Of a stretch of DNA of 64,000 bases, positions 26,400-34,982 are shown one piece after another. The translations under genes were made by a program, and so were the position numbers. The stretch is from DATLLN01 sp963720885. GTDB lineage: Bacteria > Actinomycetota > Thermoleophilia > Gaiellales > JAICJC01. The notes under the pieces are model-generated. The model had not been told where the DNA came from and did not search any database. It saw only the letters and a list, made by a program, of their open reading frames with translations. The stretch is taken from the NCBI GenBank assembly GCA_963720885.1, contig CAVRGW010000005.1, positions 1,240,001-1,304,000 on the forward strand, given 5' to 3'. Every line of letters begins with the position of its first letter. The first letter of the stretch is position 1.

Positions 26400-27191
26400 A
26401 TGGTGCACGGCGACGCCATCCAGCTGACCGGGCTCGCGGGCTCGAGCCTGATCGGCTTCCTGCTGGTGCTGTCGCGGGTCGGCGGCCTGTTCGTGCTGGC
26501 CCCGGGCTTCTCGTCGCGGATGATCCCGGCCCGCGTCAAGTTCGTGATGGCGGTCGCGATCTCGCTGGCGCTGACCCCGATGGCGATGCACGGCCACCCG
26601 GTCGGGCAGGACGCCGGCGACCTGGCGATGCTGATCGTCAAGGAGCTGATGGTCGGGCTGGCCTTCGCGCTGCCGCTCGCGATCGTCGCGGCCGGCGTCC
26701 AGGCCGGCGCGACGCTGCTGGACACGATCATCGGCTTCTCGTTCGCCGCGACCATCGACCCGATCAACAACTCGCAGAGCGCCGTGCTGGCCCAGCTCTA
26801 CTCGCTGTTCGCCGTCATGGTGTTCATGCTGACCGGCGGCGACACCGTGATGCTGGAGGGCCTGGCCGCCAGCTACCGCGTGGTGCCGATCGACAGCTTT
26901 CCCGACATGACGGAGCTGGCGCAGCAGATCGTGCCGCTGGCCGGCCAGGTGTTCGTGATCGGGCTGGAGATCGCGGCTCCCGTGGTGATCGCGCTGATCG
27001 TCACCGACGCGGCCTTCGGCCTGGTCGCCCGCGCCGTGCCGCAGATGAACGTCTTCTTCGTCGGCCTGCCGGCCAAGATCCTGCTCGGCTTCGCGGTGAT
27101 CGGCGCCTCGCTGCCGTTCGTCGCGGCGCGCGTCTCCGACCAGCTCGAGGCGTCCGTCTACACGGCGCTGCGGGCGCTGAACGCGGCATGA
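26400..27191 (+). CDS. fliR: Flagellar export gate protein FliR
   Basis: 263 residues with at least six hydrophobic segments. Recognisable blocks are LVLSRVGGLFVLAPGFSSRM, IPARVKFVMAVAISLAL, TIIGFSFAATIDPINNSQSA and VARAVPQMNVFFVGLPAKIL. It completes the FliP5Q4R1 gate. It ends overlapping flhB by four bases (ATGA). Confidence 0.96.
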   Translation: MVHGDAIQLTGLAGSSLIGFLLVLSRVGGLFVLAPGFSSRMIPARVKFVMAVAISLALTPMAMHGHPVGQDAGDLAMLIVKELMVGLAFALPLAIVAAGVQAGATLLDTIIGFSFAATIDPINNSQSAVLAQLYSLFAVMVFMLTGGDTVMLEGLAASYRVVPIDSFPDMTELAQQIVPLAGQVFVIGLEIAAPVVIALIVTDAAFGLVARAVPQMNVFFVGLPAKILLGFAVIGASLPFVAARVSDQLEASVYTALRALNAA

Positions 27192-27838
27192 GCGGCGACA
27201 ACAGAACCGAGAAGGCCACTCCCAAGCGCCGCAGCGAAGCGCGCAAGAAGGGCCAGGTCGCCCGGTCGACCGACATCAACTCCGCCGCCGTCCTGCTGGT
27301 CGGCTTCGCCACGCTGGCGATCACCGCGCCGGCGATGTGGGCGGGTACGAGCACGATCGTGCGCGAGGGCCTGGCGCGCACGGCGGATCCGTCGGTCGTG
27401 TCGGAGGGCGGCATGGCCGACCTGACGTCGTGGGCGCTGCGGGCGATGGTGCCGCTGGTCGCGCCGGTGGCCGCCGCGGCCGTGTTCGCCGGCGTCACCG
27501 CCAGCGTCCTTCAGGTGCGGCCCAAGCTGACGTTCGAGACGATCAAGCCGCAGTTCTCGCGGATCGACCCGCGGGCCGGGTTCAAGCGGCTGTTCAGCAT
27601 GTCCTCGGTGTTCGAAGCGGGCAAGGCGATCGCCAAGACGGCCGTGGTCGCGATTGCGGCGTGGATGGTGATCTGGCCTCGGCTGACCTCGCTGGCCTCG
27701 CTGACCGGCGCGCCGCCGGCGACGCTGCTCACCGAGCTCGGCGCCATCGTCCTGCGGATGGCGTTCGCCGTGTCGATCGCGTTCGCGCTGCTGGCGCTGG
27801 TGGATTATGCGTGGCAGCGCCGGCGGTTCGAGAAGTAG
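27188..27838 (+). CDS. flhB: FlhB N-terminal membrane domain, ends at an in-frame TAG
   Basis: 216 residues. It begins DNRTEKATPKRRSEARKKGQ, the FlhB signature, and covers the transmembrane domain up to YAWQRRRFEK. The codon after EK is TAG (27836-27838), and reading on in the same frame gives LRMTKEEVKQE. In other FlhB proteins this linker reads EKSLRMTK, so the TAG replaces a serine codon (TCG to TAG is one substitution). FlhB normally controls substrate switching in the export gate. It may be a sequence error, a true split gene or a nonsense mutation. Confidence 0.9.
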   Translation: MSGDNRTEKATPKRRSEARKKGQVARSTDINSAAVLLVGFATLAITAPAMWAGTSTIVREGLARTADPSVVSEGGMADLTSWALRAMVPLVAPVAAAAVFAGVTASVLQVRPKLTFETIKPQFSRIDPRAGFKRLFSMSSVFEAGKAIAKTAVVAIAAWMVIWPRLTSLASLTGAPPATLLTELGAIVLRMAFAVSIAFALLALVDYAWQRRRFEK

Positions 27839-27844
27839 CTGCGG

Positions 27845-28276
27845 ATGACCAAGGAGGAGGTCAAGCAGGAGGCGCGCCAGCAGGACGTCGCGCCGGAGGT
27901 GCGAGGCGCGATCCGCCGCCGCCAGTTCCAGCAGGCGCGCCGCCGGATGCTGGCCGAGGTGGCGACCGCGGACGTCGTCATCACGAACCCCACCCACTTC
28001 GCCGTCGCCCTCCGCTACGACGGCACCAAGCCCGCGCCGGAGCTGGTCGCCAAGGGCCAGGATCTGGTCGCCCCGGCGATCCGCGAGGCCGCCGAGGACC
28101 ACGGTGTGCCGGTGCTGTCGAACCCGCCGCTGGCCCGCGCGCTGTACAAGGAGGTCGAGCTCGGGCAGACGATCCCCGAGGCGTTCTTCGCCGCCGTCGC
28201 CGAGGTGCTGGCCTTCGTCTACCGCACGTCGCGCCGCTCGCAGCTCGGCCGCCGGGCGATCCGGGCGGCCGCCTGA
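27845..28276 (+). CDS. flhB: FlhB C-terminal cytoplasmic domain
   Basis: 143 residues from ATG 27845, in the same frame as the upstream FlhB part and 6 bases beyond its TAG. It carries the autocleavage motif NPTH (Asn would be residue 267 of a full-length protein, close to Asn269 of Salmonella) with VVITNPTHFAVALRY, and the conserved GVPVLSNPPLARALYKEVEL. The ATG could allow reinitiation, giving a FlhB made of two polypeptides. No clear ribosome binding site is present apart from the preceding coding sequence. Confidence 0.85.
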   Translation: MTKEEVKQEARQQDVAPEVRGAIRRRQFQQARRRMLAEVATADVVITNPTHFAVALRYDGTKPAPELVAKGQDLVAPAIREAAEDHGVPVLSNPPLARALYKEVELGQTIPEAFFAAVAEVLAFVYRTSRRSQLGRRAIRAAA

Positions 28277-28283
28277 TCGCGGC

Positions 28284-28310
28284 TCAACCACGCCGCGCGG
28301 CGGCCGATTA
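28284..28310 (+). promoter_or_regulatory. FliA promoter for flhA-flhF
   Basis: TCAA at 28284-28287 (CTCAA), 15 bases, GCCGATTA at 28303-28310. It begins 8 bases after the flhB stop and lies 55 bases before the flhA ATG. Confidence 0.85.
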
Positions 28311-28365
28311 CGTGGCCGCAGTGCAATGCTGTCGTCCCCCTCCCTCCCGCCGGGCGCGCTAGTCC

Positions 28366-30430
28366 ATGTCCGGCGGTCTGAAGACGCTGCTCAAGCACAC
28401 CGACCTGCTGGCGGCCGTCGCCGTCGTGCTCGTGGTCGTGATGATGCTCGTGCCGCTGCCGGCGCCGCTGCTCGACCTCCTGATCACCGTCAACATCGGG
28501 TCGGCCGCTGGTCATCCTGATCACGACCATGTACGTGCCGCGGGCGCTGGACTTCGCCGCGTTCCCCTCGCTGCTGCTGCTGACCACCCTGTTCCGGCTG
28601 GCGATCAACGTCAGCGTCACGCGGCTGATCCTGCTGCACGGCGACGCCGGCGACGTCATCCACGCCTTCGGCTCGTTCGTCGTCGGCGGCAACGTCGTGG
28701 TCGGCCTCGTCGTCTTCCTGATCCTGGTCGTCATCCAGTTCGTGGTGATCACGAACGGCGCCGGCCGCGTGGCCGAGGTCGCCGCGCGCTTCACCCTCGA
28801 CGCGATGCCGGGCAAGCAGATGGCGATCGACGCCGACCTGAACGCCGGCCAGATCACCGACGACGAGGCGCGCCACCGCCGCGACGAGATCGCCCGCGAG
28901 GCCGACTTCTACGGCGCGATGGACGGCGCCTCGAAGTTCGTCAAGGGCGACGCGGTCGCCGGCATCCTGATCGTCGGCATCAACCTGCTCGGCGGCATCG
29001 CGATGGGCATGCTGCAGCACGGCATGACGCTTCAGCGAGGCGGTGCAGACCTACTCGCTCCTGACCATCGGCGACGGACTGGCGGCGCAGATCCCCGCCC
29101 TGCTGATCTCGACCGCGACCGGCATCCTCGTCACCCGCTCGCGCCAGCGACACCGACCTCGGCAGCGAGATCTCCGGCCAGATGCTCAAGCAGCCGCGCT
29201 CGCTGATGATCGCCGGCGGCGTGATCCTGGGCATGGCGCTCGTCCCGGGCCTGCCCAAGCTGCCGTTCCTGATCATCGGCGGCGGCTTCTTCATGCTCGG
29301 CCGCTCGATGGCCGCGCACCACCGCGCCGCGAAGCTCGCCGACGCCCAGGCGGCGCTGGTCGAGCGGCCGGCCGCGCCCAGCCGGCGACGCGGCGGAGCG
29401 GCGCGCTGGCGATCGACCCGCTCGAGCTGACGATCGGCTTCGGCCTGGTGCCGCTGGTCGACGAGCAGCGCCGGCGGCTACCTGCTGGCCCGCATCGGCG
29501 TCATTCGCCGCCAGATCGCCGCCGACCTGGGCATGGTGATCTCGCCCGTCCGCATCCACGACGACGTCACGCTGGACTCCCACGAGTACGCGATCAAGGC
29601 GCGCGGCGGCGAGGTCGCCCGCGATCGCATCGTCCCCGGCCACCGGCTGGCGATGGACCCCGGCGACGCGACCGCCCGGCATCTCCGGCATCCCCACCAT
29701 CGAGCCGGCGTTCGGCCTGCCCGCGGTGTGGATCGAGGAGGGCGCGCAGGCCGAGGCCGAGGCGCTCGGGTACACGGTCGTCGACGCCGAGTCCGTGATC
29801 GTCACGCACCTGACCGAGACCATCCGCCGCCACGCCGACGAGCTGCTGACCCGCCAGGAGACCCGCCAGCTGCTGGACGACGCTGAAGGAGGCGAACCCG
29901 GCCGCGGTCGAGGAGGTCGTTCCGGACAAGCTCGGCGTCGGCGAGGTGCAGCGCGTGCTGCAGACGCTGCTCCGCGAGGGCGTCTCGATCCGCGACCTGG
30001 GCACGATCCTCGAGGCGATCGGCGACCGCGCGGCGTTCACGCGCGACCCGTCGATCGCTGGCCGAGTACGCGCGCCAGGCGCTGGCCCGCACGATCACCG
30101 CCGGGTACATGGACGGCGACCAGACGCTGCGCGCGATCTCGCTCGACCCGTCGGCTGGAGCAGGAGGTCGCCGACTCGCTCATCCACACGCCGGAGGGCG
30201 AGTACCTGGCGATCGATCCCGACCGCGCGCAGGCGCTGGTCGGCTCGCTGGCCGGCGAGGTCGAGCAGGCGACCGGCCTGGGCGCCGCCCCGTGCTGGTC
30301 TGCTCGAGCCGCATCCGCCGCCACGTGCGGCGCCTGATCGAGCAGTCGCTGCCGCAGCTGCCGGTCGTCGTCCTACAACGAGATCCTGCCCGGCATCCGG
30401 GTCGAGACCACAGGGGTGGTGAGCGCATGA
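28366..30430 (+). pseudogene. flhA: Flagellar export gate protein FlhA, interrupted by frameshifts
   Basis: Joined frames give a full FlhA of about 685 residues: eight hydrophobic segments to about 29330, then the cytoplasmic domain. Signatures include TTLFRLAINVSVTRLILLHG, DAMPGKQMAIDADLNAGQI and TATGILVTR. The C-terminal region ends with SYNEILPGIRVE in a shifted frame. Single-base shifts occur near 28508, 29034, 29150, 29390, 29470, 29680, 29886, 30060, 30155, 30290 and 30372. All conserved segments are present between the shifts, which argues for sequence error. The terminal TGA overlaps the flhF ATG. Confidence 0.85.
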
Positions 30431-31574
30431 CGACGACGACGTCGATCGAGACCCGCACGTACCGCGGCTCCACGCTCGAGGAGCTGCTGCCGACGATCCG
30501 CGCCGAGCTCGGCGACAACGCGGTGATCATCCGCCAGCGCGAGGGCGTGGTCGGCGGTATCGGCGGCTTCTTCGCGCGCCGCTGCGTCGAGGTCGAGGCC
30601 CAGGCCGCTCCGGTCGCCCCGGCCGCCGCGCACACCCCTGCGATGCCCGCCGGCCGTGTGTTCGATGCGTACGACGCCGCCCCGCCGCCGCCCAGCGTCG
30701 CGGCGTTCGAGGACGAGCTGGCGCGTGCCGAGGCGGAGTTCCCGCCGCTGGTCTCCGATGCCACGGCCGTCGCCCCGGAGCCGCAGGCCGAGGCCGTCAC
30801 CGAACCCGAGCCCGACCCCGTGTTCGACACGCTGCGCGAGCGGCTGATCGGCGAGGGACTGCCCGAGGCCGCCGCCCAGGCCGTCACCCGCGAGGCGGAG
30901 CGCGGCATGGCGCCGTTCGACCAGATGGCGACCCCCGAGCAGCTGGTCCGCCGGGCGCTTGCCCGCCAGATCCGGATCGAGCACGGGTGGAAGACCAAGC
31001 GGCGGACGGTGGCCCTGGTCGGCCCGTCCGGCAGCGGCAAGACGATGGCGGCCGCCCGGCTGTGCCACGCCTACGCCGTTGGCTCGCGGATCGAGGTGCG
31101 GACGCTCTCCCTGGAGCCATCGGCGGGCGCCTACCGCCTGGGCCAGCTGACCGAGCACCTGGACATCGGCCTGCGGATCGCCGAGAGCCCCGAGGCCGTG
31201 GCCCGCGCGATGACCCGCATGCAGGGGGACAGCCTGACGGTGATCGACACGCCGCCGGTCTCGATCGGGGATCCGGCCGGGATCGCCGAGCTGGCCGGGC
31301 TGCTGGCCGAGGCCAAGCCCGACGAGACCCACCTGGTGGTGCCCGCGTCGATGGACGCGCGCACCGCGCGGGCCCTGTTCGACGCAGTGTCCGCGCACAT
31401 CTCGATCGCCCGCATCCTGATCACGGGCCTCGACGACGCGGTCACGCCGGGCGCCGTCGTGGGCCTGTCGTTCGCCGTCAAGAAGCCGATCTCGTACGTC
31501 GCCGAGGGCCGCCGCGCGTCCGCCGGCCTGCGCCCCGCCGACGGCGCCGAGCTGGCCACGATGGTGCTGCCTGA
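30427..31574 (+). CDS. flhF: Flagellar SRP-like GTPase FlhF (3' end uncertain)
   Basis: The N-terminal B domain begins TRTYRGSTLEELLPTIRAEL, the linker is Pro/Ala-rich, and the C-terminal NG domain has Walker A GPSGSGKT at residues 199-206. The G3 motif reads VIDTPPVS instead of the usual DTAGR, and the G4-like site is ITGLDD, so nucleotide binding may be atypical. The end SFAVKKPISYVAEGR is FlhF-like. The frame does not stop after LATMVLP; a TGA at 31572-31574 would close it if one base were missing. FlhF helps place flagella, usually with FlhG, which is not seen here. Confidence 0.82.
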
Positions 31575-31603
31575 GCGGCGACGGCCGCGCGGAGGGCCGC
31601 CTG

Positions 31604-31922
31604 ATGGCGGATATCAAGCCGCCCCTGGTGTCGCTCTCCGAGCATCCTCGCGCCGCCTACGCGATCCGCCGCTGGAAGGCGATCGTCAGCCTCGCCGGGT
31701 TCCTGGTGGCGGCCGGCGGCAGCTGGTGGAACGGCGTGCCGCTGCCCGACGCGCTGTTCCGCGGGCTGATCGGCGGTGTGGCCGGCTACTTCGTCGGCGG
31801 CTTCGCGGCGCGTCACGGTGTGGCGCAACATGCTGCAGTCCGAGGCGCGGATCGCCGTGCAGCGCGCCCAGGAGCTGCGGCAGCGCGAGCTGGAACGGCT
31901 GCGGAGCGCTGACGGGACGTGA
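31604..31922 (+). pseudogene. Small membrane protein of unknown function, one frameshift
   Basis: ATG 31604 follows GGAGGG at 31590-31595. The first 68 residues contain a hydrophobic segment (AIVSLAGFLVAAGG) and a second one (GLIGGVAGYFVGGFAA). After a one-base shift near 31810 the other frame continues VTVWRNMLQSEARIAVQRAQ and ends in a charged helix, with its TGA at 31920-31922 overlapping the next gene. The unshifted frame ends at 31912. It is probably a two-helix membrane protein with a cytoplasmic coiled-coil tail. I do not recognise the family. Position between flhF and flagellin genes suggests a motility role. Confidence 0.55.
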
Positions 31923-32113
31923 TCGACCCGCTCCGCCCCGTCGGATCCGGGCTCGACCCGGTGCAGCCGCCGATCGCGCCGCAGCGCACGGTGCGCGAGC
32001 GGCGGGAGGAGGACGAGCGGCGGCGACGGCACGGCAGGACGCCCGACGATCAGGCGCCCGGCGACGAGGAGGAGCCCGACGACGGGCTGCCCCACGTCGA
32101 CGTCCGAGCCTGA
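31919..32113 (+). CDS. Small acidic/charged protein, unknown function
   Basis: 64 residues from GTG 31919, overlapping the putative stop of the preceding gene by GTGA. The sequence is proline-rich at the N-terminus (DPLRPVGSGLDPVQPPI), then strongly charged (RERREEDERRRR) and ends acidic. It is predicted disordered, with no membrane segment or known motif. Coupling to the gene upstream is the main reason to accept it. It is not recognised. Confidence 0.45.
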   Translation: MIDPLRPVGSGLDPVQPPIAPQRTVRERREEDERRRRHGRTPDDQAPGDEEEPDDGLPHVDVRA

Positions 32114-32142
32114 ACGCGCTGTTGGCGTCTTTACAACGATGC

Positions 32143-32169
32143 TTAAGTTTTCCGGTCGTCGGGCGATCA
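32143..32169 (+). promoter_or_regulatory. FliA promoter for fliC1
   Basis: TTAA at 32143-32146 (CTTAA), 15 bases, GGCGATCA at 32162-32169. It lies 64 bases before the flagellin ATG. Both boxes deviate slightly from the other sites, but the spacing is exact. Confidence 0.8.
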
Positions 32170-32183
32170 CCTGAACCGAATGG

Positions 32184-32201
32184 GTGCGCATGGACGCGCA
32201 C
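32184..32201 (+). promoter_or_regulatory. Putative CsrA-binding hairpin in the fliC1 leader
   Basis: GTGCGC (32184-32189) pairs with GCGCAC (32196-32201) and presents the loop ATGGAC. An ANGGA loop on a short stem is the established high-affinity CsrA target. A second GGA lies in the ribosome binding site (AAGGAGGAAG at 32222-32231). Two sites, one overlapping the Shine-Dalgarno, is the arrangement known for flagellin mRNA in B. subtilis. csrA and fliW are encoded at 36205-36930. Confidence 0.65.
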
Positions 32202-32233
32202 TGCACGGGACCCCAGTCTTCAAGGAGGAAGCA

Positions 32234-33048
32234 ATGTCCCTTCGGATCCAGAACAACGTCGAGGCGTTCAACGCGCACCGCAACCTGGTGGGCACGAGCT
32301 CGGCGCTGTCCAAGTCGATGGAGCGGCTGTCGTCCGGTTACCGGATCAACCGCGCCGCCGACGACTCCGCCGGCCTGGCGATCAGCGAGAAGCTGCGCGC
32401 CCAGATCGGCGGCCTCGACCAGGCTCAGCGCAACGCGCAGGACGCGGTGTCGCTGGTGCAGACGGGCGAGGGCGCGATGGCCGAGGTGCACGCCATGCTC
32501 CAGCGCGTGCGTGACCTGGCCGTCCAGTTCAACAACGGCACCCTGTCCGCCTCGGACAAGGCGTCGATCACCGGTGAAGTCGCCCAGCTGTGCGCGGAGA
32601 TCTCGCGGTTGGCGCCAACACCAAGTTCAACGGCATCGCCCTGCTCACCGGCTCGTCCAGCATCACCTTCCAGGTCGGTGCCAACGACGCCGAGACGCTG
32701 ACCGTCAGCGCCGTTGCCCTGTTCGGCTCGGGCACCACCTACGACGTGGACAGCAGCATCTTCACGTTCTCCGGCACGGTCACCCTGGCCTCCATCGACT
32801 CGGCAATCCAGAACGTCGCCGACGCCCGCTCGACCTTCGGCTCGATCCAGAACCGACTCGAGCACACGCTCAACAACCTGGCCAACTACCAGGAGAACCT
32901 GACCGGCGCCGAGAGCCGCATCCGCGACGTCGACATGGCCTCCGAGATGGTCAACTTCACCAAGCTGCAGATCCTGCAGCAGGCCGGCACCTCGATGCTC
33001 GCACAGGCCAACCAGTCCTCGACTGGTGTCCTGAGCCTGCTTCGCTAG
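32234..33048 (+). pseudogene. fliC: Flagellin 1, one frameshift
   Basis: About 271 residues when joined. It is nearly identical to the flagellin at 34110. The N-terminal D0/D1 has SLRIQNNVEAFNAHRNLVGT and SSGYRINRAADDSAGLAISE; the C-terminus has RDVDMASEMVNFTKLQILQQ and ends VLSLLR. There is almost no variable domain, so it is a minimal flagellin. Near 32607 this copy reads ATCTCGCGGTT where fliC2 reads ATCAGCGCGGTT, losing one base and the frame. Two strong hairpins follow the stop. Confidence 0.88.
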
Positions 33049-33060
33049 CGCGCCTGGTTC

Positions 33061-33103
33061 TCGCCGGCGTCCGGTTCCTTGCTCGGTTCCCGGACGCCGG
33101 CGA
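33061..33103 (+). terminator. Hairpin after fliC1 (first)
   Basis: A 14-bp perfect stem (TCGCCGGCGTCCGG with CCGGACGCCGGCGA) and 15-base loop lies 12 bases after the flagellin stop. It is the first of two hairpins in this 300-base convergent gap. Confidence 0.7.
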
Positions 33104-33138
33104 AGGCTCCAAGACCACGACCCACCAGGCCGCATTCA

Positions 33139-33175
33139 GGGGCCCGGTCCCCCCGCTCGGGAGGGACCGGGCCCC
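33139..33175 (+). terminator. Hairpin after fliC1 (second)
   Basis: A 13-bp perfect stem (GGGGCCCGGTCCC with GGGACCGGGCCCC) closes an 11-base loop and is followed by GTTCCGTT. Together with the preceding hairpin it gives a strong tandem terminator for the highly expressed flagellin transcript. Confidence 0.75.
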
Positions 33176-33226
33176 GTTCCGTTGCGACGGCGGGTCACGA
33201 GCGCGAGGTCCGCCACCGCCAGCGCA

Positions 33227-33313
33227 TGCCTGGCTCCGTGCCTGGCACGTCGTACGAGCACCGAGCGGCCGTGGCAGTCCACCACGGTGCCTGGCTCGGA
33301 GCCTGGCTCGCCG
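33227..33313 (+). repeat. Intergenic repeat R2 (GCCTGGCTC family)
   Basis: Second copy of the element at 3574-3666, here in the forward orientation. The left block is TGCCTGGCTCCGTGCCTGGC followed by ACGTCG; the right block is GGTGCCTGGCTCGGAGCCTG followed by GCTCGCCG. A divergent middle of about 36 bases separates them. It lies between the convergent ends of fliC1 and the peptidoglycan hydrolase. Confidence 0.8.
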
Positions 33314-33349
33314 CCGCGGCGGCACCCGCGCCAGGAGCGCCTGGTCGAG

Positions 33350-33950
33350 CTACAGCCGCACGAAGCCGGTGGCTTCGGACGCGGCGTGGGTGCGGCGGTG
33401 GACGCCGTCGGAGGTGTTGCCCTCGATGGTGTTCAGCGTGCCGTCGGCGTTGACCGACTCGACGATGCCGATGTGGCGGCCGCCGAAGAGGATCAGCTCG
33501 CCCGGCGCGGGCTGCGTCGGTGAACCGGCCGGTGCGCTGCGCCCACGCGGCCACCGCCTCGACCGAGCCGAGGCCGGTGCCGCCGTCGCCGATCGGCGCG
33601 CCCGCCTGCGCGGCGCACCACGAGACGAAGTACGCGCACCACGGCGCGCCCGCGTACGCGCCGGCCACGGCGCCGCGGTAGCGGGCGATGTCGGGCCCGT
33701 CGTTCGAACCAGGCGGCTGCTCGGTGACGCCGAGCTGCGAGCGGGCGGCGTCGAGAGCGCGCAACCCCGCGGTCTCGCCCGTGGGCGCGACGGCGCCGGT
33801 CGACTGCGCGGCGGTGGCTGCCTGCGAGGCGCTCGCCTGCTGCAGCGCCTGGCCGAACCCGGACGACGACTGTGTGCCCGCTGGCTGCGCAACCTGCTCG
33901 AACATCGTGCGGATCTGCGTGACCCGGGCGGCGGCGTCGAGATAGCTCAT
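33350..33950 (-). pseudogene. Flagellar CHAP-domain peptidoglycan hydrolase, one frameshift
   Basis: Begins MSYLDAAARVTQIRTMFEQV (ATG at 33950), then an Ala/Gln/Thr linker. The CHAP amidase/endopeptidase domain follows, with catalytic Cys in GAPWCAYFVSWC and His in GGRHIGIVESV, ending SEATGFVRL. The frame shifts near 33520, between TGRFT and QPAPGEL. No signal peptide is visible, so the flagellar export route is likely, as for FlgJ-type hydrolases. It has its own FliA promoter (33960-33986), which ties it to flagellar expression. Confidence 0.8.
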
Positions 33951-33959
33951 CACCCGTCG

Positions 33960-33986
33960 TAATCGCCCTCCGTTCCATGCAATTGA
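33960..33986 (-). promoter_or_regulatory. FliA promoter for the CHAP hydrolase
   Basis: On the minus strand: TCAA (33983-33986), 15 bases, GGCGATTA (33960-33967). It ends 9 bases before the hydrolase ATG at 33950, so the leader is very short. It stands back to back with the fliC2 promoter, with 10 bases between the two -35 boxes. Confidence 0.8.
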
Positions 33987-33996
33987 TCGCATACGC

Positions 33997-34023
33997 TAAA
34001 GAACACATGCTCGCCGACGATTA
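33997..34023 (+). promoter_or_regulatory. FliA promoter for fliC2
   Basis: TAAA at 33997-34000 (CTAAA), 15 bases, GACGATTA at 34016-34023. It lies 86 bases before the flagellin ATG, leaving room for a structured leader. Confidence 0.88.
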
Positions 34024-34057
34024 CTCCGATGCGTAGCGGTGGGAAACCGCATGCGCG

Positions 34058-34081
34058 ACGGCCCGTAAGGACGCGGGCCGT
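34058..34081 (+). promoter_or_regulatory. Putative CsrA-binding hairpin in the fliC2 leader
   Basis: ACGGCCCG (34058-34065) pairs perfectly with CGGGCCGT (34074-34081), presenting the loop TAAGGACG, which contains AAGGA. The ribosome binding site AAGGAGGAAG follows at 34098-34107. Stem and loop differ in sequence from the fliC1 leader hairpin, yet both expose ANGGAC, which suggests selection for the motif rather than simple duplication. Confidence 0.68.
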
Positions 34082-34109
34082 GCGGGACCCAGTCTTCAAG
34101 GAGGAAGCA

Positions 34110-34925
34110 ATGTCCCTTCGGATCCAGAACAACGTCGAGGCGTTCAACGCGCACCGCAACCTGGTGGGCACGAGCTCGGCGCTGTCCAAGTCGATGGAGC
34201 GGCTGTCGTCCGGTTACCGGATCAACCGCGCCGCCGACGACTCCGCCGGCCTGGCGATCAGCGAGAAGCTGCGCGCCCAGATCGGCGGCCTCGACCAGGC
34301 TCAGCGCAACGCGCAGGACGCGGTGTCGCTGGTGCAGACGGGCGAGGGCGCGATGGCAGAGGTGCACGCCATGCTCCAGCGCGTGCGTGACCTGGCCGTC
34401 CAGTTCAACAACGGCACCCTGTCCGCCTCGGACAAGGCGTCGATCACCGGTGAAGTCGCCCAGCTGTGCGCGGAGATCAGCGCGGTTGGCGCCAACACCA
34501 AGTTCAACGGCATCGCCCTGCTCACCGGCTCGTCCAGCATCACCTTCCAGGTCGGTGCCAACGACGCCGAGACGCTGACGGTCAGCGCCGTCGCCCTGTT
34601 CGGCTCGGGCACCACCTACGACGTGAACAGCAGCATCTTCACGTTCTCCGGCACGGTCACCCTGGCCTCCATCGACTCGGCAATCCAGAACGTCGCCGAC
34701 GCCCGCTCGACCTTCGGCTCGATCCAGAACCGACTCGAGCACACGCTCAACAACCTGGCCAACTACCAGGAGAACCTGACCAGCGCCGAGAGCCGCATCC
34801 GCGACGTCGACATGGCCTCCGAGATGGTCAACTTCACCAAGCTGCAGATCCTCCAGCAGGCCGGCACCTCGATGCTCGCACAGGCGAATCAGTCGTCTCA
34901 GAGCGTCCTCAGCCTCCTGCGGTAA
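34110..34925 (+). CDS. fliC: Flagellin 2 (intact)
   Basis: 271 residues, the only uninterrupted flagellin in the window. It has N-terminal SLRIQNNVEAFNAHRNLVGT and the C-terminal RDVDMASEMVNFTKLQILQQ signature; both helical D0/D1 ends are complete. The centre (about residues 145-200) is a short beta-rich insert only. It is exported unfolded through the flagellar channel with FliS. It differs from fliC1 at few positions (for example VNSS for VDSS, SSQSV for SSTGV). Strong ribosome binding site at 34098-34107 and strong terminator at 34955. Confidence 0.96.
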   Translation: MSLRIQNNVEAFNAHRNLVGTSSALSKSMERLSSGYRINRAADDSAGLAISEKLRAQIGGLDQAQRNAQDAVSLVQTGEGAMAEVHAMLQRVRDLAVQFNNGTLSASDKASITGEVAQLCAEISAVGANTKFNGIALLTGSSSITFQVGANDAETLTVSAVALFGSGTTYDVNSSIFTFSGTVTLASIDSAIQNVADARSTFGSIQNRLEHTLNNLANYQENLTSAESRIRDVDMASEMVNFTKLQILQQAGTSMLAQANQSSQSVLSLLR

Positions 34926-34954
34926 TCAGCCGCTTCACATACGGGACGACAGCA

Positions 34955-34982
34955 GAGGGGCCGCCCACCGGGGCGGCCCCTC
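34955..34982 (+). terminator. Terminator of fliC2
   Basis: A 12-bp perfect stem (GAGGGGCCGCCC with GGGCGGCCCCTC) and 4-base loop, followed by GTCTCGTTTCGG. It lies 30 bases after the stop. The rest of the 440-base gap to fliC3 contains repeat R3 and no recognisable gene. Confidence 0.85.

Noticed and set aside
28366..30430. Programmed frameshifting in flhA and cheA
   Set aside because: Too many shifts per gene, at unrelated sequences and without slippery sites; error or decay explains them better.
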